From NCBI GenBank assembly GCA_035935655.1, contig DASYWW010000018.1:1-42684 (forward strand): a stretch of DNA of 42,684 nt, in the 5' to 3' direction. Below, in pieces: positions 34,301 to 42,124 of this stretch. Within the stretch, counting starts at the first letter, position 1; each line of letters opens with the position of its first letter. This DNA is from Candidatus Bathyarchaeia archaeon. GTDB taxonomy: Archaea > Thermoproteota > Bathyarchaeia > 40CM-2-53-6. Made by a program: the position numbers and the translations under genes. The notes under the pieces were generated by a model. The model did no database searches, had not been told where the DNA came from, and worked only from the letters and a program-made list of their open reading frames with translations.

Positions 34301-34947
34301 ATATCGACCTTTGAAATGTCGAGGGTAATCGGATTCTTGAACGTAATTTCCGAGGGCTGATTTTCTGAAAGAGTAACGCTGCCTCCGCCCTCAGCCAGAT
34401 AAGTTGTAATAAGATAACCTACTACTAAGTTCGAATACTGGGAGAGTCTAAGTCCTTCTCCAATCCAGTCCTTGACCTCTTGCGGAGTGCTCGGCTCGAT
34501 AATCGCCATCTTGAGATGCTCCATAAGCTGGCGACTATCACCGGCCACCTGAGTGCTAGAGGCATGCGGATCGTCACCACAGACAATGAGGGCCCCTCCT
34601 CTCTTTCCACTCAAGCCGAGTTTGTCAGCGTAATTGATGATGTTGATCGGGTCAGCAGCAACGTTGAGCCCAACACTCTTCATCACGGCAACCGCATTAA
34701 CACCCACATCCAACGCGCCGTTGAGTGCGGCAGCACCCTGGGACTCGTCATTCGACATTTCTCCCCATAATCCACACTCTCTGAGAATCTCCGCGTTCTC
34801 TTCTAGAATCGTGAAAACTTCTGCGACGGGCGAGCCAGGATAGCCGGCCATCAAGCCGACTTTGCTCTCAAGCGCTCCCTTTACTATCAGCTCGTTTCCG
34901 TTGAAAGCGTTGATACCGGAACCTTGGACAAAACGCTTGTCCGACAT
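31345..34947 (-). CDS. Indolepyruvate:ferredoxin oxidoreductase, fused alpha and beta subunits
   Basis: 1200 residues. Residues ~10-200: pyrimidine-type domain (GNELIVKGALE...GYPGSPVAEVF). Residues ~410-610: thiamine-diphosphate domain (GFCAGCPHRET, GDIGCYSMSFLPPFGE, ALMGDSTFFWRGM). Residues ~625-680: ferredoxin-like segment with CENCRECTKNTGCPG and two further Cys (4Fe-4S). Residues ~700-900: gamma-type domain (ISGVGGMGVGVMSSVLARA). The rest is a C-terminal helical domain like DUF6537. It oxidises aryl 2-oxoacids such as indolepyruvate to acyl-CoA with ferredoxin, in aromatic amino-acid catabolism. Most archaea have separate iorA and iorB; the fusion is notable. Confidence 0.88.
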   Translation of the reverse strand: MSDKRFVQGSGINAFNGNELIVKGALESKVGLMAGYPGSPVAEVFTILEENAEILRECGLWGEMSNDESQGAAALNGALDVGVNAVAVMKSVGLNVAADPINIINYADKLGLSGKRGGALIVCGDDPHASSTQVAGDSRQLMEHLKMAIIEPSTPQEVKDWIGEGLRLSQYSNLVVGYLITTYLAEGGGSVTLSENQPSEITFKNPITLDISKVDIKRRVSIPPNTWDLEKEIVRDRFPKVHEYVRDHKLDKIFYDDGRKHRIGFIAAGISYSYLEQALWELGLDEQFPILKPAVTYPLEPEIVGELSKKVENIIVVEEKSPAIENQVKTILDDLVQEGRLSSMPKVWGKFFPQGDGFPEESGLTPSNLIEKIGNLLLELGDPAVKIDQKKIHSELDLLAEIKAYGLLVPPRSPGFCAGCPHRETLSAVHSLRDTPEHKDIFAHGDIGCYSMSFLPPFGEMHNLTAMSLGGAAGAGMDPFVTNKQYALMGDSTFFWRGMTAISNSIKEGQDILYLILDNKNTAMTGHQPTPETGHNLMGDKTTPQDIESIVRAMGQGQIYVKKMPPSNREKYMKELDKVFEKPGVKVIIADKECGITFHKRKRSERNRIIERQGFVKKETFVNISQEVCENCRECTKNTGCPGLTIIDTDYGEKIGIDQSICVSDTYCTKVMACPSFEKVIVTRNKPPKSRVKKIPLDNIPTPASHRFNDTWKIFISGVGGMGVGVMSSVLARAGTKEGYHVRFNDKKGLAIRNGAVSAHVLYSNGRAKISTIVPNGKADLLMGVDMLEAERSLVYASQVHTTAVVNTTVVPTIPMLAGMMNYPPDAEENIRRHTNSDEYFGGRISEISELYFGSKLFTNIMLLGAAFQKGLIPVSEQNIVDAIMETVPASQRARNMEAFRLGRKMVVEPQLLEFKNIVADERILTLFGAKESYQSILDMKAKQLSHSYWMFWRGKKIADEYRRLVMSTVGTMRLDEDANRAIARRIYDLIMWGDLPYAEKYVDKVLEVFRNDREDKGYAATRTVMLDLHKVMAIKDEIYTPHLLTDTEKLDRDKVRYNIDDENGDKITYEHINRPEFEVFGKQVRFDLPQWLAHNWLMKIFKHMKWTRTILDSWGWHKKERAFREWYKDDVIGFYLKTAPSNYELALRALRVINDPYRPNEFAVTGFREVIYPKMEKARRDFEQLVEPGQQLPVIPMMT

Positions 34948-35198
34948 TACATCACGTGGGTATCCGTATAGTGTCTTCTAGTCGGGCTGTAGATAAGCCC
35001 GTTGTTCAGTTTGAGACGAATAACCCGACAATCGTTCGGTTGAACCTACCTGAAATGCTAGAACATCCACAGATAGCAATCGTGCTTTTTTCGCGTTTCT
35101 GGGCTTTCCATACGCAAAGAACGCTTGCGAATATTCTCGTAGGAAAAACCCTTCAAGCAGGCACCTCTTTGTGCCAACCGCGGTCGGAAAAGAAGCCT

Positions 35199-36170
35199 TT
35201 GCATTTGAGGAAACTCCTTCTTCTCATAATCCTTCTGATCCCAACAATCTCCCTCGGCTCAGCGTTAGACGCTCACGCGGCTTCTAGAGGCAGTATCCCG
35301 ACCGAGGGCGGCACGTGGGTAGACCCAACAATCACCACGGTGATTATTCCCTCATCGAGCGCGGCTTGGTTCAGGTCTTCATACACACTGGATGTTAGTC
35401 GAGCAATTAGTCGATGGACCATGTCCATCGCTGCTTACACGGATAGTTACGGTTCAAATTATCTTCGCAAACTCAACTTCGTCACCTGCATTTCAGGCAT
35501 CAATGAATCCCTGTGCGGTAGCCCCGATATTCAGGTTCAATTCGTCGAATCCTTCGGGCCTCAATCCGCGGGATTAGGGCTAACCTCTCTCAGGATTCAG
35601 AACTCGAGAGTCTTCTTGGCACCAACAACAACGACGCTCGCCGCTTACGACCCGAGTAACACTACACAGTTGACTGATACGGACATGATCAATATCGCCA
35701 GCCATGAGTTCGGCCACGCGCTTGGTCTCGGCCATGCAACACTTTCTCGGACAGACGACGGAACCTTTGAGCTCATGTTCCTGTCATATGGGCAAACAGC
35801 CGGGAATCCCGTGAACTCGCTTGAAGCGCCGTCTACTCTTGACTTCTACGCTTTGGCCTATGTCTACGATTGGCTCGCAAGTTCTTCAACGCTCAACGGC
35901 CAGGGACATCCAACAACGGACCTCTCGCTGCCCTTGGGGGTCCCGTATTCGTCCGTCTATCCTTACGCAGAGCAAATACAAATGCAACAAGAATCGCTTA
36001 ATCGAAAAAATCTGGAGATACTGGTTCTCACAATGGTCGCCGCGTTTCTCTTTACGCTCGTCCTAGTGTTGGGTATTCTATTGGCCCGGAAGAAACACGT
36101 TCCTCCTCATCCTTTCTACTCGGAACCGATTCAGGCCCCACCACAAATCCAGATATTCCATTTGACCTAG
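35199..36170 (+). CDS. Exported matrixin-like zinc metalloprotease with C-terminal membrane anchor
   Basis: Preferred start TTG 35199 (HLRKLLLLIILLIPT signal helix immediately follows); the frame is open from 34956, but residues before the helix look non-coding. About 323 residues. The zinc motif HEFGHALGLGH (metzincin HExxHxxGxxH) is clear at about two-thirds of the length, and LMFLSYG could be the Met-turn region. A helix near the C-terminus (ILVLTMVAAFLFTLVLVLGILL) and a basic tail suggest an outside domain anchored in the membrane. The protease substrate is unknown. Confidence 0.75.
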   Translation: MHLRKLLLLIILLIPTISLGSALDAHAASRGSIPTEGGTWVDPTITTVIIPSSSAAWFRSSYTLDVSRAISRWTMSIAAYTDSYGSNYLRKLNFVTCISGINESLCGSPDIQVQFVESFGPQSAGLGLTSLRIQNSRVFLAPTTTTLAAYDPSNTTQLTDTDMINIASHEFGHALGLGHATLSRTDDGTFELMFLSYGQTAGNPVNSLEAPSTLDFYALAYVYDWLASSSTLNGQGHPTTDLSLPLGVPYSSVYPYAEQIQMQQESLNRKNLEILVLTMVAAFLFTLVLVLGILLARKKHVPPHPFYSEPIQAPPQIQIFHLT

Positions 36171-36206
36171 GATGTCCGACTCGGAACGCGTGCCCAAATC
36201 GTTGTC

Positions 36207-37313
36207 ATGCTCATTGGGGCCTTCTCAATAAATATCCAGTCGCAGGTTCGTAGCATGAGGGGGCGGCTCCACATGAGTTTCGTAAGGCGAAGACTGTCCG
36301 TTCTTGCTCCGCTGAGCATCAATCGCCGCGGTCTCACCTTCGTCGGAACCGTTGCTTTCATGACAGGTTTCTTTGCCGCTCGGGCCTTCGCAATACAGAA
36401 CCCCAACGTAGTCGTTGTAAAAGGAGGAATCCACTTTCATCATTTCTGGTACGGACTGGGAATGGTCACTCTATCCGGTTGGCTTGGCATCGCCTTCAAT
36501 CGACCAAGGCTAGTCAGAACATACGCGATAATCTTCGGTCTCGGCGCGGGTCTCATCGGAGACGAAATAGGACTTCTCTTAACATTCGGCGATTACCAGT
36601 CTAGTCTTACTACGGATTTTTTCGTCGGTGTAATCGGCTTCATCATTCTAGCAACGACTCTTGTTAGGTATCGGAAGATTGTCGCGAAGGATATTATTCA
36701 TACGAGCTGGAACGAGCGGCTCGTCTACCTCGGAATAAATCTGACTGGGCTGTCAGTGATCTTTTTCGCGGTGAACAGCCTCACTCCTGGCGCTGTATTG
36801 GCTGCAATTGGAATAGTTCTGGTGATTTCGGGATTCGAGGCAGCTAGGGCTGGCATCGTTGCGGGATTGGTGGCAGGAGGAATTGCCGCCGTTGGCGACT
36901 TTTTCCTTGTTGAAAACTATGACGTTATCGGAAGAACCCTTGAGGGAACGGTTTTCGCGCCAACAAGCCCGATTGGAAGTTTAGAGGCAGCTACAATCTA
37001 CGTGATCGCTGTCGACGTGTTTCTTTCCGGAGTCATTGGCGGCGCAATTCTGGGACTCATCTTCTCGCTAGTACATGATCGATACTTGAAAAACCGCAGC
37101 CTCCGAACTCGAGGAATAGTATTTGGTATCGCACTATGGATAGTGCTCAGCGTGACAAGTCTCGGTTCCGAGTTTGGCGCCTTGTATGACGTCATTTCTA
37201 CCGTAATAGGACTAGTAGCCTACCTCGTCTATGGCATTCTACTAGCTCGGTTCTATCCAAGATTCAAGCGTAACATATCTGAGAACCTAACTGACACAGT
37301 GCCGGCAAGCTAG
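36207..37313 (+). CDS. Polytopic membrane protein of unknown function
   Basis: 368 residues with about nine hydrophobic helices; the start may lie further in, at MRGRLHMSFVRRR. After the first helix there is HFHHFWYGLGMVTLSGWLG, a histidine-rich motif beside a membrane helix that also occurs in DUF-type archaeal and bacterial membrane proteins. Another charged element is IGDEIGLLLTFGDY. Neighbours upstream (metalloprotease, 36 bp) and downstream (beta-helix protein) are also exported or membrane proteins, so co-expression is possible. Confidence 0.6.
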   Translation: MLIGAFSINIQSQVRSMRGRLHMSFVRRRLSVLAPLSINRRGLTFVGTVAFMTGFFAARAFAIQNPNVVVVKGGIHFHHFWYGLGMVTLSGWLGIAFNRPRLVRTYAIIFGLGAGLIGDEIGLLLTFGDYQSSLTTDFFVGVIGFIILATTLVRYRKIVAKDIIHTSWNERLVYLGINLTGLSVIFFAVNSLTPGAVLAAIGIVLVISGFEAARAGIVAGLVAGGIAAVGDFFLVENYDVIGRTLEGTVFAPTSPIGSLEAATIYVIAVDVFLSGVIGGAILGLIFSLVHDRYLKNRSLRTRGIVFGIALWIVLSVTSLGSEFGALYDVISTVIGLVAYLVYGILLARFYPRFKRNISENLTDTVPAS

Positions 37314-37475
37314 CTTGTCTAGTGTTCTTTCACGGCTTTCCCTTGGCGAGCTGGGAATCGTATGGTCAACCGTCTGTTTGTATTCGCGGCTATCCCCAAC
37401 GCTTATGACTTCGAATGACTCTACCAATCGAGTGGGCCTTCACTGTCCGGTTATCGCAGGCTGTTCTCACCAAAC

Positions 37476-39752
37476 TTGAGGCTGAACGTTGGGGGACGCT
37501 TCCTAGGGCTAATGGCACTGCTCGTTCTTGTTGCGATATCGGGGGGCTTCCAGGTCCGGCTTGCTTCAGCCACATTCTCCACCAAGCCTCATGTGCCAAT
37601 TCTGATTGACGGAAATTCTGGCCTTGTCGTTGGGTCAAATGGTGTGGTTTCCGGCGGTGGAACTGCGCAGAATCCGTACCTTATTGAAGGCTGGTCGATA
37701 GCAGCTGCACAGGGCCAGGCAGCGGTCAAGATTCAGCATACTACTGAGTTCTTCATCGTGCAGAACATTCTGACGCTGGGGTCTGGTGGAGTCTATCTCA
37801 TCAACGCGAACCACGGATCCGTTCTAACCTCGAAATTGAACGGGACTGTTCAGGGTGTTAGAGTTGAGGGGTCCCAAGATGTCACGGTGTCAGGGAATAC
37901 TGTATCATATGGGGGCATATCAGTAGCGGACCCTGATCCAGGCCCGTTTAGCACCAATCTTGTAATATCGAATAATTTGGTCATCGACGGAGGAATCTCG
38001 ATCTTCTCGTCCCACGGCCCAGCAGGCATGAGAGTATCAGGAAACACAATTCTAGGCCGCAACTTATCGTATTTGGGCATCGACGTGTACGCCGTCGGCG
38101 CAACGATTAGCGGGAATAGCGTTTTCGATACCACTGAGGGCATAGTGGTTGGAGGTTCGAAGATTGGGATTAGTGATAACGTTCTGGAGACGACGAGCAC
38201 GAGTATTCGAATTGGCGCAAATTCGACCACGCTCTCGGGCAACATCATGACCGGAGCTGGGATCCGAATGGAGGCTCCCACGCCCCCTTATGACTATCCA
38301 TCCTATTTCGACTCGCACTCCATTCAAGCAAACAATCTTGTCAACGGAGAGCCTGTACTGTACTACAGTCGGTGTGCTGGTCTCAAACTGGCCAACAAGA
38401 CCGTTGGTCAACTGATCATTGCCAGCTGTTCTATGGTTGATGTATCAAACGTGACAACTGTCGGCAAGGCCGGTGTCGGGCTCCTGTTAGCCTACGTTAG
38501 CCAAGCGAGGCTCGTTCGCAGCCATATCAACGACAACTGTGACGGTCTAATGGTAGTCGAATCCGCAGCAGTGAACGTTTCGGAAAGTGATTTTGCAACA
38601 AACAGATGCGATGCATTAAGGGTTCTTCGGTCAACGGATCTCACCCTCGCACATTGCGTTGTTTCGCAGAGTCAGAATGGGCTCTTCGTGGACAACTCAG
38701 CAAACACGACGATAGTTAGCAATCTTTTTGCCTCTAACAATTTTACGGGGGCTCGGTTGGATAATGCTGTCAATCCTGTCGTGTCGCAAAATCGCGTTCA
38801 GGATAATCGTGGAGATGGGTTGACCCTTGCTAACTTCGTGAATGGCTTGATTGAGCGGAACTGGATCTCGGGGAACTTGATTGGGATATCTATCCTAGGG
38901 GGTAATGGTCTTAACGTCACCGATAACACTTTGACGTACAACGTTGCTGGGATAAGCTTCCGAGACTTCGATTACACTGTAGGCACATCCTATGTGTACA
39001 ACACGATCGTGTATCACAACAATTTCATTTACAACATTGAAGACCAAGCAGATCACGTACCGGGAATCGTTCTTGCATGGGACAATGGATACCCTTCTGG
39101 CGGGAACTATTGGTCTGACTACATAGGATCGGACAATTGCAGCGGCGCGAACCAGAATATTTGTGGGCAACCGGACGGTATCGGGGATACACTGTACCGT
39201 GGAATAGTCGAGTTCTCTCTCCCCTACCACTACAGAAGCCAGAGCCCTCTTTCTGACAATTACCCGTTGATCAAGTTCTATGGTGATATCACCCAAGACG
39301 GGAAACCGCCAGAATGGCCAAACGGGAGTACGCTCACCTTGACGAAGGTGAACTCATCTAGTGTTTCACTTCAGTGGAGTAGTGCTACCGACGATACTTT
39401 GGTGAGTAAGTATCTGATCATCAAGAACGCAACCGTCACCGCTACTGTCCCAGGCAACGTCCTCGCGTACACCGTTTCAGGCCTGAGCTCAGGCTCGAGT
39501 TACATGTTTAGAGTGGAGGCGCAGGACCCTGCCGGCCTGACAAGCACCGGGGGGCCTTCAGGCGTGGTTACGCTGTCGAAATCAGGCCAGAACTCGCCCA
39601 ATCCTTCCAACGGCACCAATCCTCCCAGCGGTTCTCCCCTCAATCCGACGTGGTGGACGCAGAACCCATTGTGGGGCTATTTAGCCGGAGTCGGCGCTGC
39701 CATCCTCGCAGGCGCTGTCGTGTTAGTCCGGAGACGCATTTGCCGCGGCTAG
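37476..39752 (+). CDS. Exported right-handed beta-helix (NosD/PbH1-type) protein with FN3 domain and C-terminal anchor
   Basis: 758 residues with TTG 37476 as probable start (or ATG at codon 13). A signal helix (LMALLVLVAISGGF) is followed by a long region of short repeats with 'GN-V', 'I--N-I', 'SGN' characteristic of parallel beta-helix repeats (residues ~100-500). The start NSGLVVGSNGVVSGGGTAQNPYLIEGW is the NosD-like opening. Residues ~510-570 contain NNYWSDYIGSDN-type text. Residues ~610-700 resemble fibronectin type III (VSLQWSSATDDTLVSKYLI). The C-terminus has a helix (YLAGVGAAILAGAVVLV) and RRR. Probably a cell-surface sugar- or polymer-binding protein. Confidence 0.75.
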   Translation: MRLNVGGRFLGLMALLVLVAISGGFQVRLASATFSTKPHVPILIDGNSGLVVGSNGVVSGGGTAQNPYLIEGWSIAAAQGQAAVKIQHTTEFFIVQNILTLGSGGVYLINANHGSVLTSKLNGTVQGVRVEGSQDVTVSGNTVSYGGISVADPDPGPFSTNLVISNNLVIDGGISIFSSHGPAGMRVSGNTILGRNLSYLGIDVYAVGATISGNSVFDTTEGIVVGGSKIGISDNVLETTSTSIRIGANSTTLSGNIMTGAGIRMEAPTPPYDYPSYFDSHSIQANNLVNGEPVLYYSRCAGLKLANKTVGQLIIASCSMVDVSNVTTVGKAGVGLLLAYVSQARLVRSHINDNCDGLMVVESAAVNVSESDFATNRCDALRVLRSTDLTLAHCVVSQSQNGLFVDNSANTTIVSNLFASNNFTGARLDNAVNPVVSQNRVQDNRGDGLTLANFVNGLIERNWISGNLIGISILGGNGLNVTDNTLTYNVAGISFRDFDYTVGTSYVYNTIVYHNNFIYNIEDQADHVPGIVLAWDNGYPSGGNYWSDYIGSDNCSGANQNICGQPDGIGDTLYRGIVEFSLPYHYRSQSPLSDNYPLIKFYGDITQDGKPPEWPNGSTLTLTKVNSSSVSLQWSSATDDTLVSKYLIIKNATVTATVPGNVLAYTVSGLSSGSSYMFRVEAQDPAGLTSTGGPSGVVTLSKSGQNSPNPSNGTNPPSGSPLNPTWWTQNPLWGYLAGVGAAILAGAVVLVRRRICRG

Positions 39753-39828
39753 AACATATCCTCCTACTTGATCACTGGATCGCACATTCTATAGTCTCGA
39801 GTTTCGGTTATAGACTTCGGTCTAATCC

Positions 39829-40371
39829 ATGGCAACCTATGTTGCATTGCTACGCGGAATCAATGTGGGCGGGCAAAAAATCGTCGATATGGAAAAGCTA
39901 CGCTCTTCATTCGAAGCGTTAGGATACCGACATGTACGATCCTATCTTCAAAGTGGAAACGTGATCTTCGAAGCTGCGAAAACATCGGCGGACGACTTGT
40001 CCAAGATCATCAGAAAGAAGATTTTGAGCGATGTTGGTTTTCCGGTGTCTGTTATCGTGAGAACTGCGAATGAGTTGAAAAAAATTGCCGCCCATAATCC
40101 CTTTTTGAGCGAAAAGAGCGTCGATCATTCAAAGTTACACGTCACGTTCTCAGCAGAATTACCCGCTGAAGGAGCCGTGGGGAAGTTAGACTCGTTGGGT
40201 GCCTTCCCCGATCGATTCCTGGTAAAAGGTAGAGAAATCTATCTATATTGTCCGAACGGATACGGGCGAACCAAACTTTCGAACAACGCGATTGAAAAGG
40301 TGCTGTCGGTCAAGGCGACTACAAGAAACTGGAACACCGTAGGTGCACTTGTGACGATTTCATCGGAGTAG
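39829..40371 (+). CDS. DUF1697 domain protein
   Basis: 180 residues. The opening YVALLRGINVGGQKIVDMEKLR, followed by YLQSGNVIFEA, is the DUF1697 signature, and the end (RTKLSNNAIEKVL...TTRNWNTV) is also typical. Length fits the single-domain family. Function unknown; such proteins are widespread in bacteria, so possible horizontal acquisition is an inference. The ATG start is clear. Confidence 0.85.
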   Translation: MATYVALLRGINVGGQKIVDMEKLRSSFEALGYRHVRSYLQSGNVIFEAAKTSADDLSKIIRKKILSDVGFPVSVIVRTANELKKIAAHNPFLSEKSVDHSKLHVTFSAELPAEGAVGKLDSLGAFPDRFLVKGREIYLYCPNGYGRTKLSNNAIEKVLSVKATTRNWNTVGALVTISSE

Positions 40372-40581
40372 ATCCAAGCCGCTTGTCATCAAATCTTCTC
40401 TCAAGGATTTTCACTGGGGTCTGGAGCTGATTTGTTTAGCTAGCTTGAGCCGGCACAGCCTATCTCGGAAGAGTTTGGAGCTGGCTTTGACATGAATGTT
40501 GACGATGAAAGTCGATCTTTTTGACGTGGAAATATTTCGCTTGATATCTATTGATAACGGATCACCTAGCCAGCTCTTATT

Positions 40582-41394
40582 GTGGATGCTCATACCCAAC
40601 ATAGAGTGGAAACAAGCTTGCAAGGCTTTGATCTCATTCGAGCGTCCTTGCGAATACGCACTTCGGCTCTAGTCCTCATAATAGGCGTGGGTCTCGTCTT
40701 GCTATCCTCTGTTCAAGCAACATTACCCACAACGGCTTCACCCGCCACACCGCTTCAATCCGTCGACTATCGATCTACAGGTAGGGAGACTTGCGAGGGC
40801 GCAATGATCCTTCGAAGTTGCCTCTTGAGTCTCAAGTCCTCGGTGACAGGTGGAACAGCGCCTATCCATGTGAAGTGGTACTTGTCAAACGGGACAAGAA
40901 TAAAGGGCGAGAATATCCAGCTTGCAATCGAATATGGCGCAATCATCTACGGGGTTTGTCTGCGTGCAAGCGATTCAACTGGCCATTCGATCATCGGTGG
41001 CCATTGGGAATATGGGATAAACTACAGGTCCGTCCTTTATCACGCGGAAAAATATGCCTACATAAGAGCTCGCGCGGAGATCTCTTCTCCATGTTCTTCA
41101 GTTGATCAGTCAGTCAGCTTCAAAGGTGATCTTGAATGCGGAGCAGGAACAAGCTTCTATCCGAACGGAACGATAATCCACCATTGCGCTCCACCACCCA
41201 TCGTTCCCACATGGTTCTTCGGCGACGGAACTGGATCGAACGGTACACTGAACGTGATGCATGGCTACGACGATCCTGGCGTCTACTTTGTTAGACTGAT
41301 AGGAACGGATAGCTGGGGGAGGACAAACTATTCTCTCTCCAGTTATCCAATCATAATATTGCCGAAAACTCAAGAAACAACAGAAGCGGATTGA
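40582..41394 (+). CDS. Exported protein with PKD-type domain
   Basis: 270 residues from GTG 40582. A hydrophobic helix (residues ~26-44, TSALVLIIGVGLVLLSS) suggests a signal peptide or anchor. The middle part contains several Cys residues (CEGAMILRSCLLS, CLRAS). Residues ~205-262 have a PKD-like core: WFFGDGTGSNGT, then GYDDPGVYFVRLIGTDSWG. A first degenerate PKD-like repeat around TGGTAPIHVKWYLSNGT is likely. No catalytic domain seen. Extracellular binding or structural role inferred. Confidence 0.65.
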   Translation: MDAHTQHRVETSLQGFDLIRASLRIRTSALVLIIGVGLVLLSSVQATLPTTASPATPLQSVDYRSTGRETCEGAMILRSCLLSLKSSVTGGTAPIHVKWYLSNGTRIKGENIQLAIEYGAIIYGVCLRASDSTGHSIIGGHWEYGINYRSVLYHAEKYAYIRARAEISSPCSSVDQSVSFKGDLECGAGTSFYPNGTIIHHCAPPPIVPTWFFGDGTGSNGTLNVMHGYDDPGVYFVRLIGTDSWGRTNYSLSSYPIIILPKTQETTEAD

Positions 41395-41708
41395 ACCCAG
41401 AATAGATAGCAGCTTACGCTTTGTCCAGGCAGACTCGCCCATTTTCAGCCCTGATCTCGAATTTGAGCCCCATGATTTCTAGATCATGACTTCCCACGCT
41501 TAATCCTAGGGGAAACAGCAGGGATCGGAGATCTATAGGACAAGCTGATAACAAGCCCGTATCGCAAAAACAAGCCCGGAACCCCTAGCAGACAGAAACT
41601 GGATCTAGAAAAGAATTTCTTATAACTTTTGCAGACACCCCGTGTCCGAGAGTGGGCGAGAGAGCAACAGCTCGAACTAATGAAAAAGATGAAGGGCTTG
41701 TTTTTGGG
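41395..41708. other. Gene-free stretch between the PKD protein and RNase P RNA
   Basis: About 314 bp without a credible gene. A 19-codon minus-strand frame near 41412-41471 has no support. The AT-rich block TTCTTATAAC near 41618-41627 looks TATA-like, but nothing downstream on the plus strand is recognised. The right end is probably the transcription terminator of the 23S-RNase P unit. Confidence 0.4.
41684..41688 (-). terminator. Possible U-run terminator of RNase P RNA
   Basis: On the minus strand CTTTTTC follows the RNase P RNA 3' end by about 21 bases. Archaeal terminators are short U-runs without a necessary hairpin, so this is a plausible but weak call. Confidence 0.3.
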
Positions 41709-42034
41709 GGCGGCGTCCCGGCTGTAACCCACCTTCTGTTTTAAGCAGCATCTGTCTAATCGGGGAACCCGCGCCTCCAGCGGAGGATCATAGGCGTCTA
41801 CTGCCCCTTTCACACCGTCGCAGGGACCCGTTTCATCCTCAATCCAACCCGTCCGTCAATGCTCCCCGGGAAGAGGACACATCATCGTCATACCAGGCTG
41901 GCAAGGTCTCGTTTCTGCGCCCCCGCACAGGCTCTCACCTGGCATCTCTTACGACCACAACGGTCTCCGCCATGTGGGTGGAGTTTCCTCAAGACCACGA
42001 CCATGGTCCTGTAACTGCTCACCGGCTCGCCGCC
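41709..42034 (-). ncRNA. rnpB: RNase P RNA (archaeal)
   Basis: Minus strand. P1 is formed by the ends: GGCGGCG-AG-CCGG (5') with CCGG-GA-CGCCGCC (3'), 7+4 pairs separated by a tandem G-A mismatch. Conserved region I is GAGGAAACUCCACCCAC and region V is ACAGAAGGUGGGUUACAG; ACCCAC pairs with GUGGGU as P4. The internal GCGCAGAAACGAGACC matches the archaeal CRII/III pattern. Length of ~326 nt is typical. RNase P RNA cleaves the 5' leader of pre-tRNAs together with protein subunits. It lies about 90 nt downstream of the 23S rRNA 3' end on the same strand, and no separate TATA box is evident, so co-transcription with rRNA is inferred. Confidence 0.88.
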
Positions 42035-42124
42035 TTTCCCAACATGAACATATCGTGCTGTGCAGGAGGGCTTCGTTCTGATATCGCTCCGAACGTGGAT
42101 CCCACATGGGCCCAACACCTTAGG

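Noticed and set aside
41412-41471. 19-codon minus-strand frame
   Set aside because: Too short, no second copy and no membrane or metal-binding pattern.
41888-42118. 76-residue minus-strand frame
   Set aside because: It overlaps most of the RNase P RNA (CR I to P4) and has no protein-like pattern.
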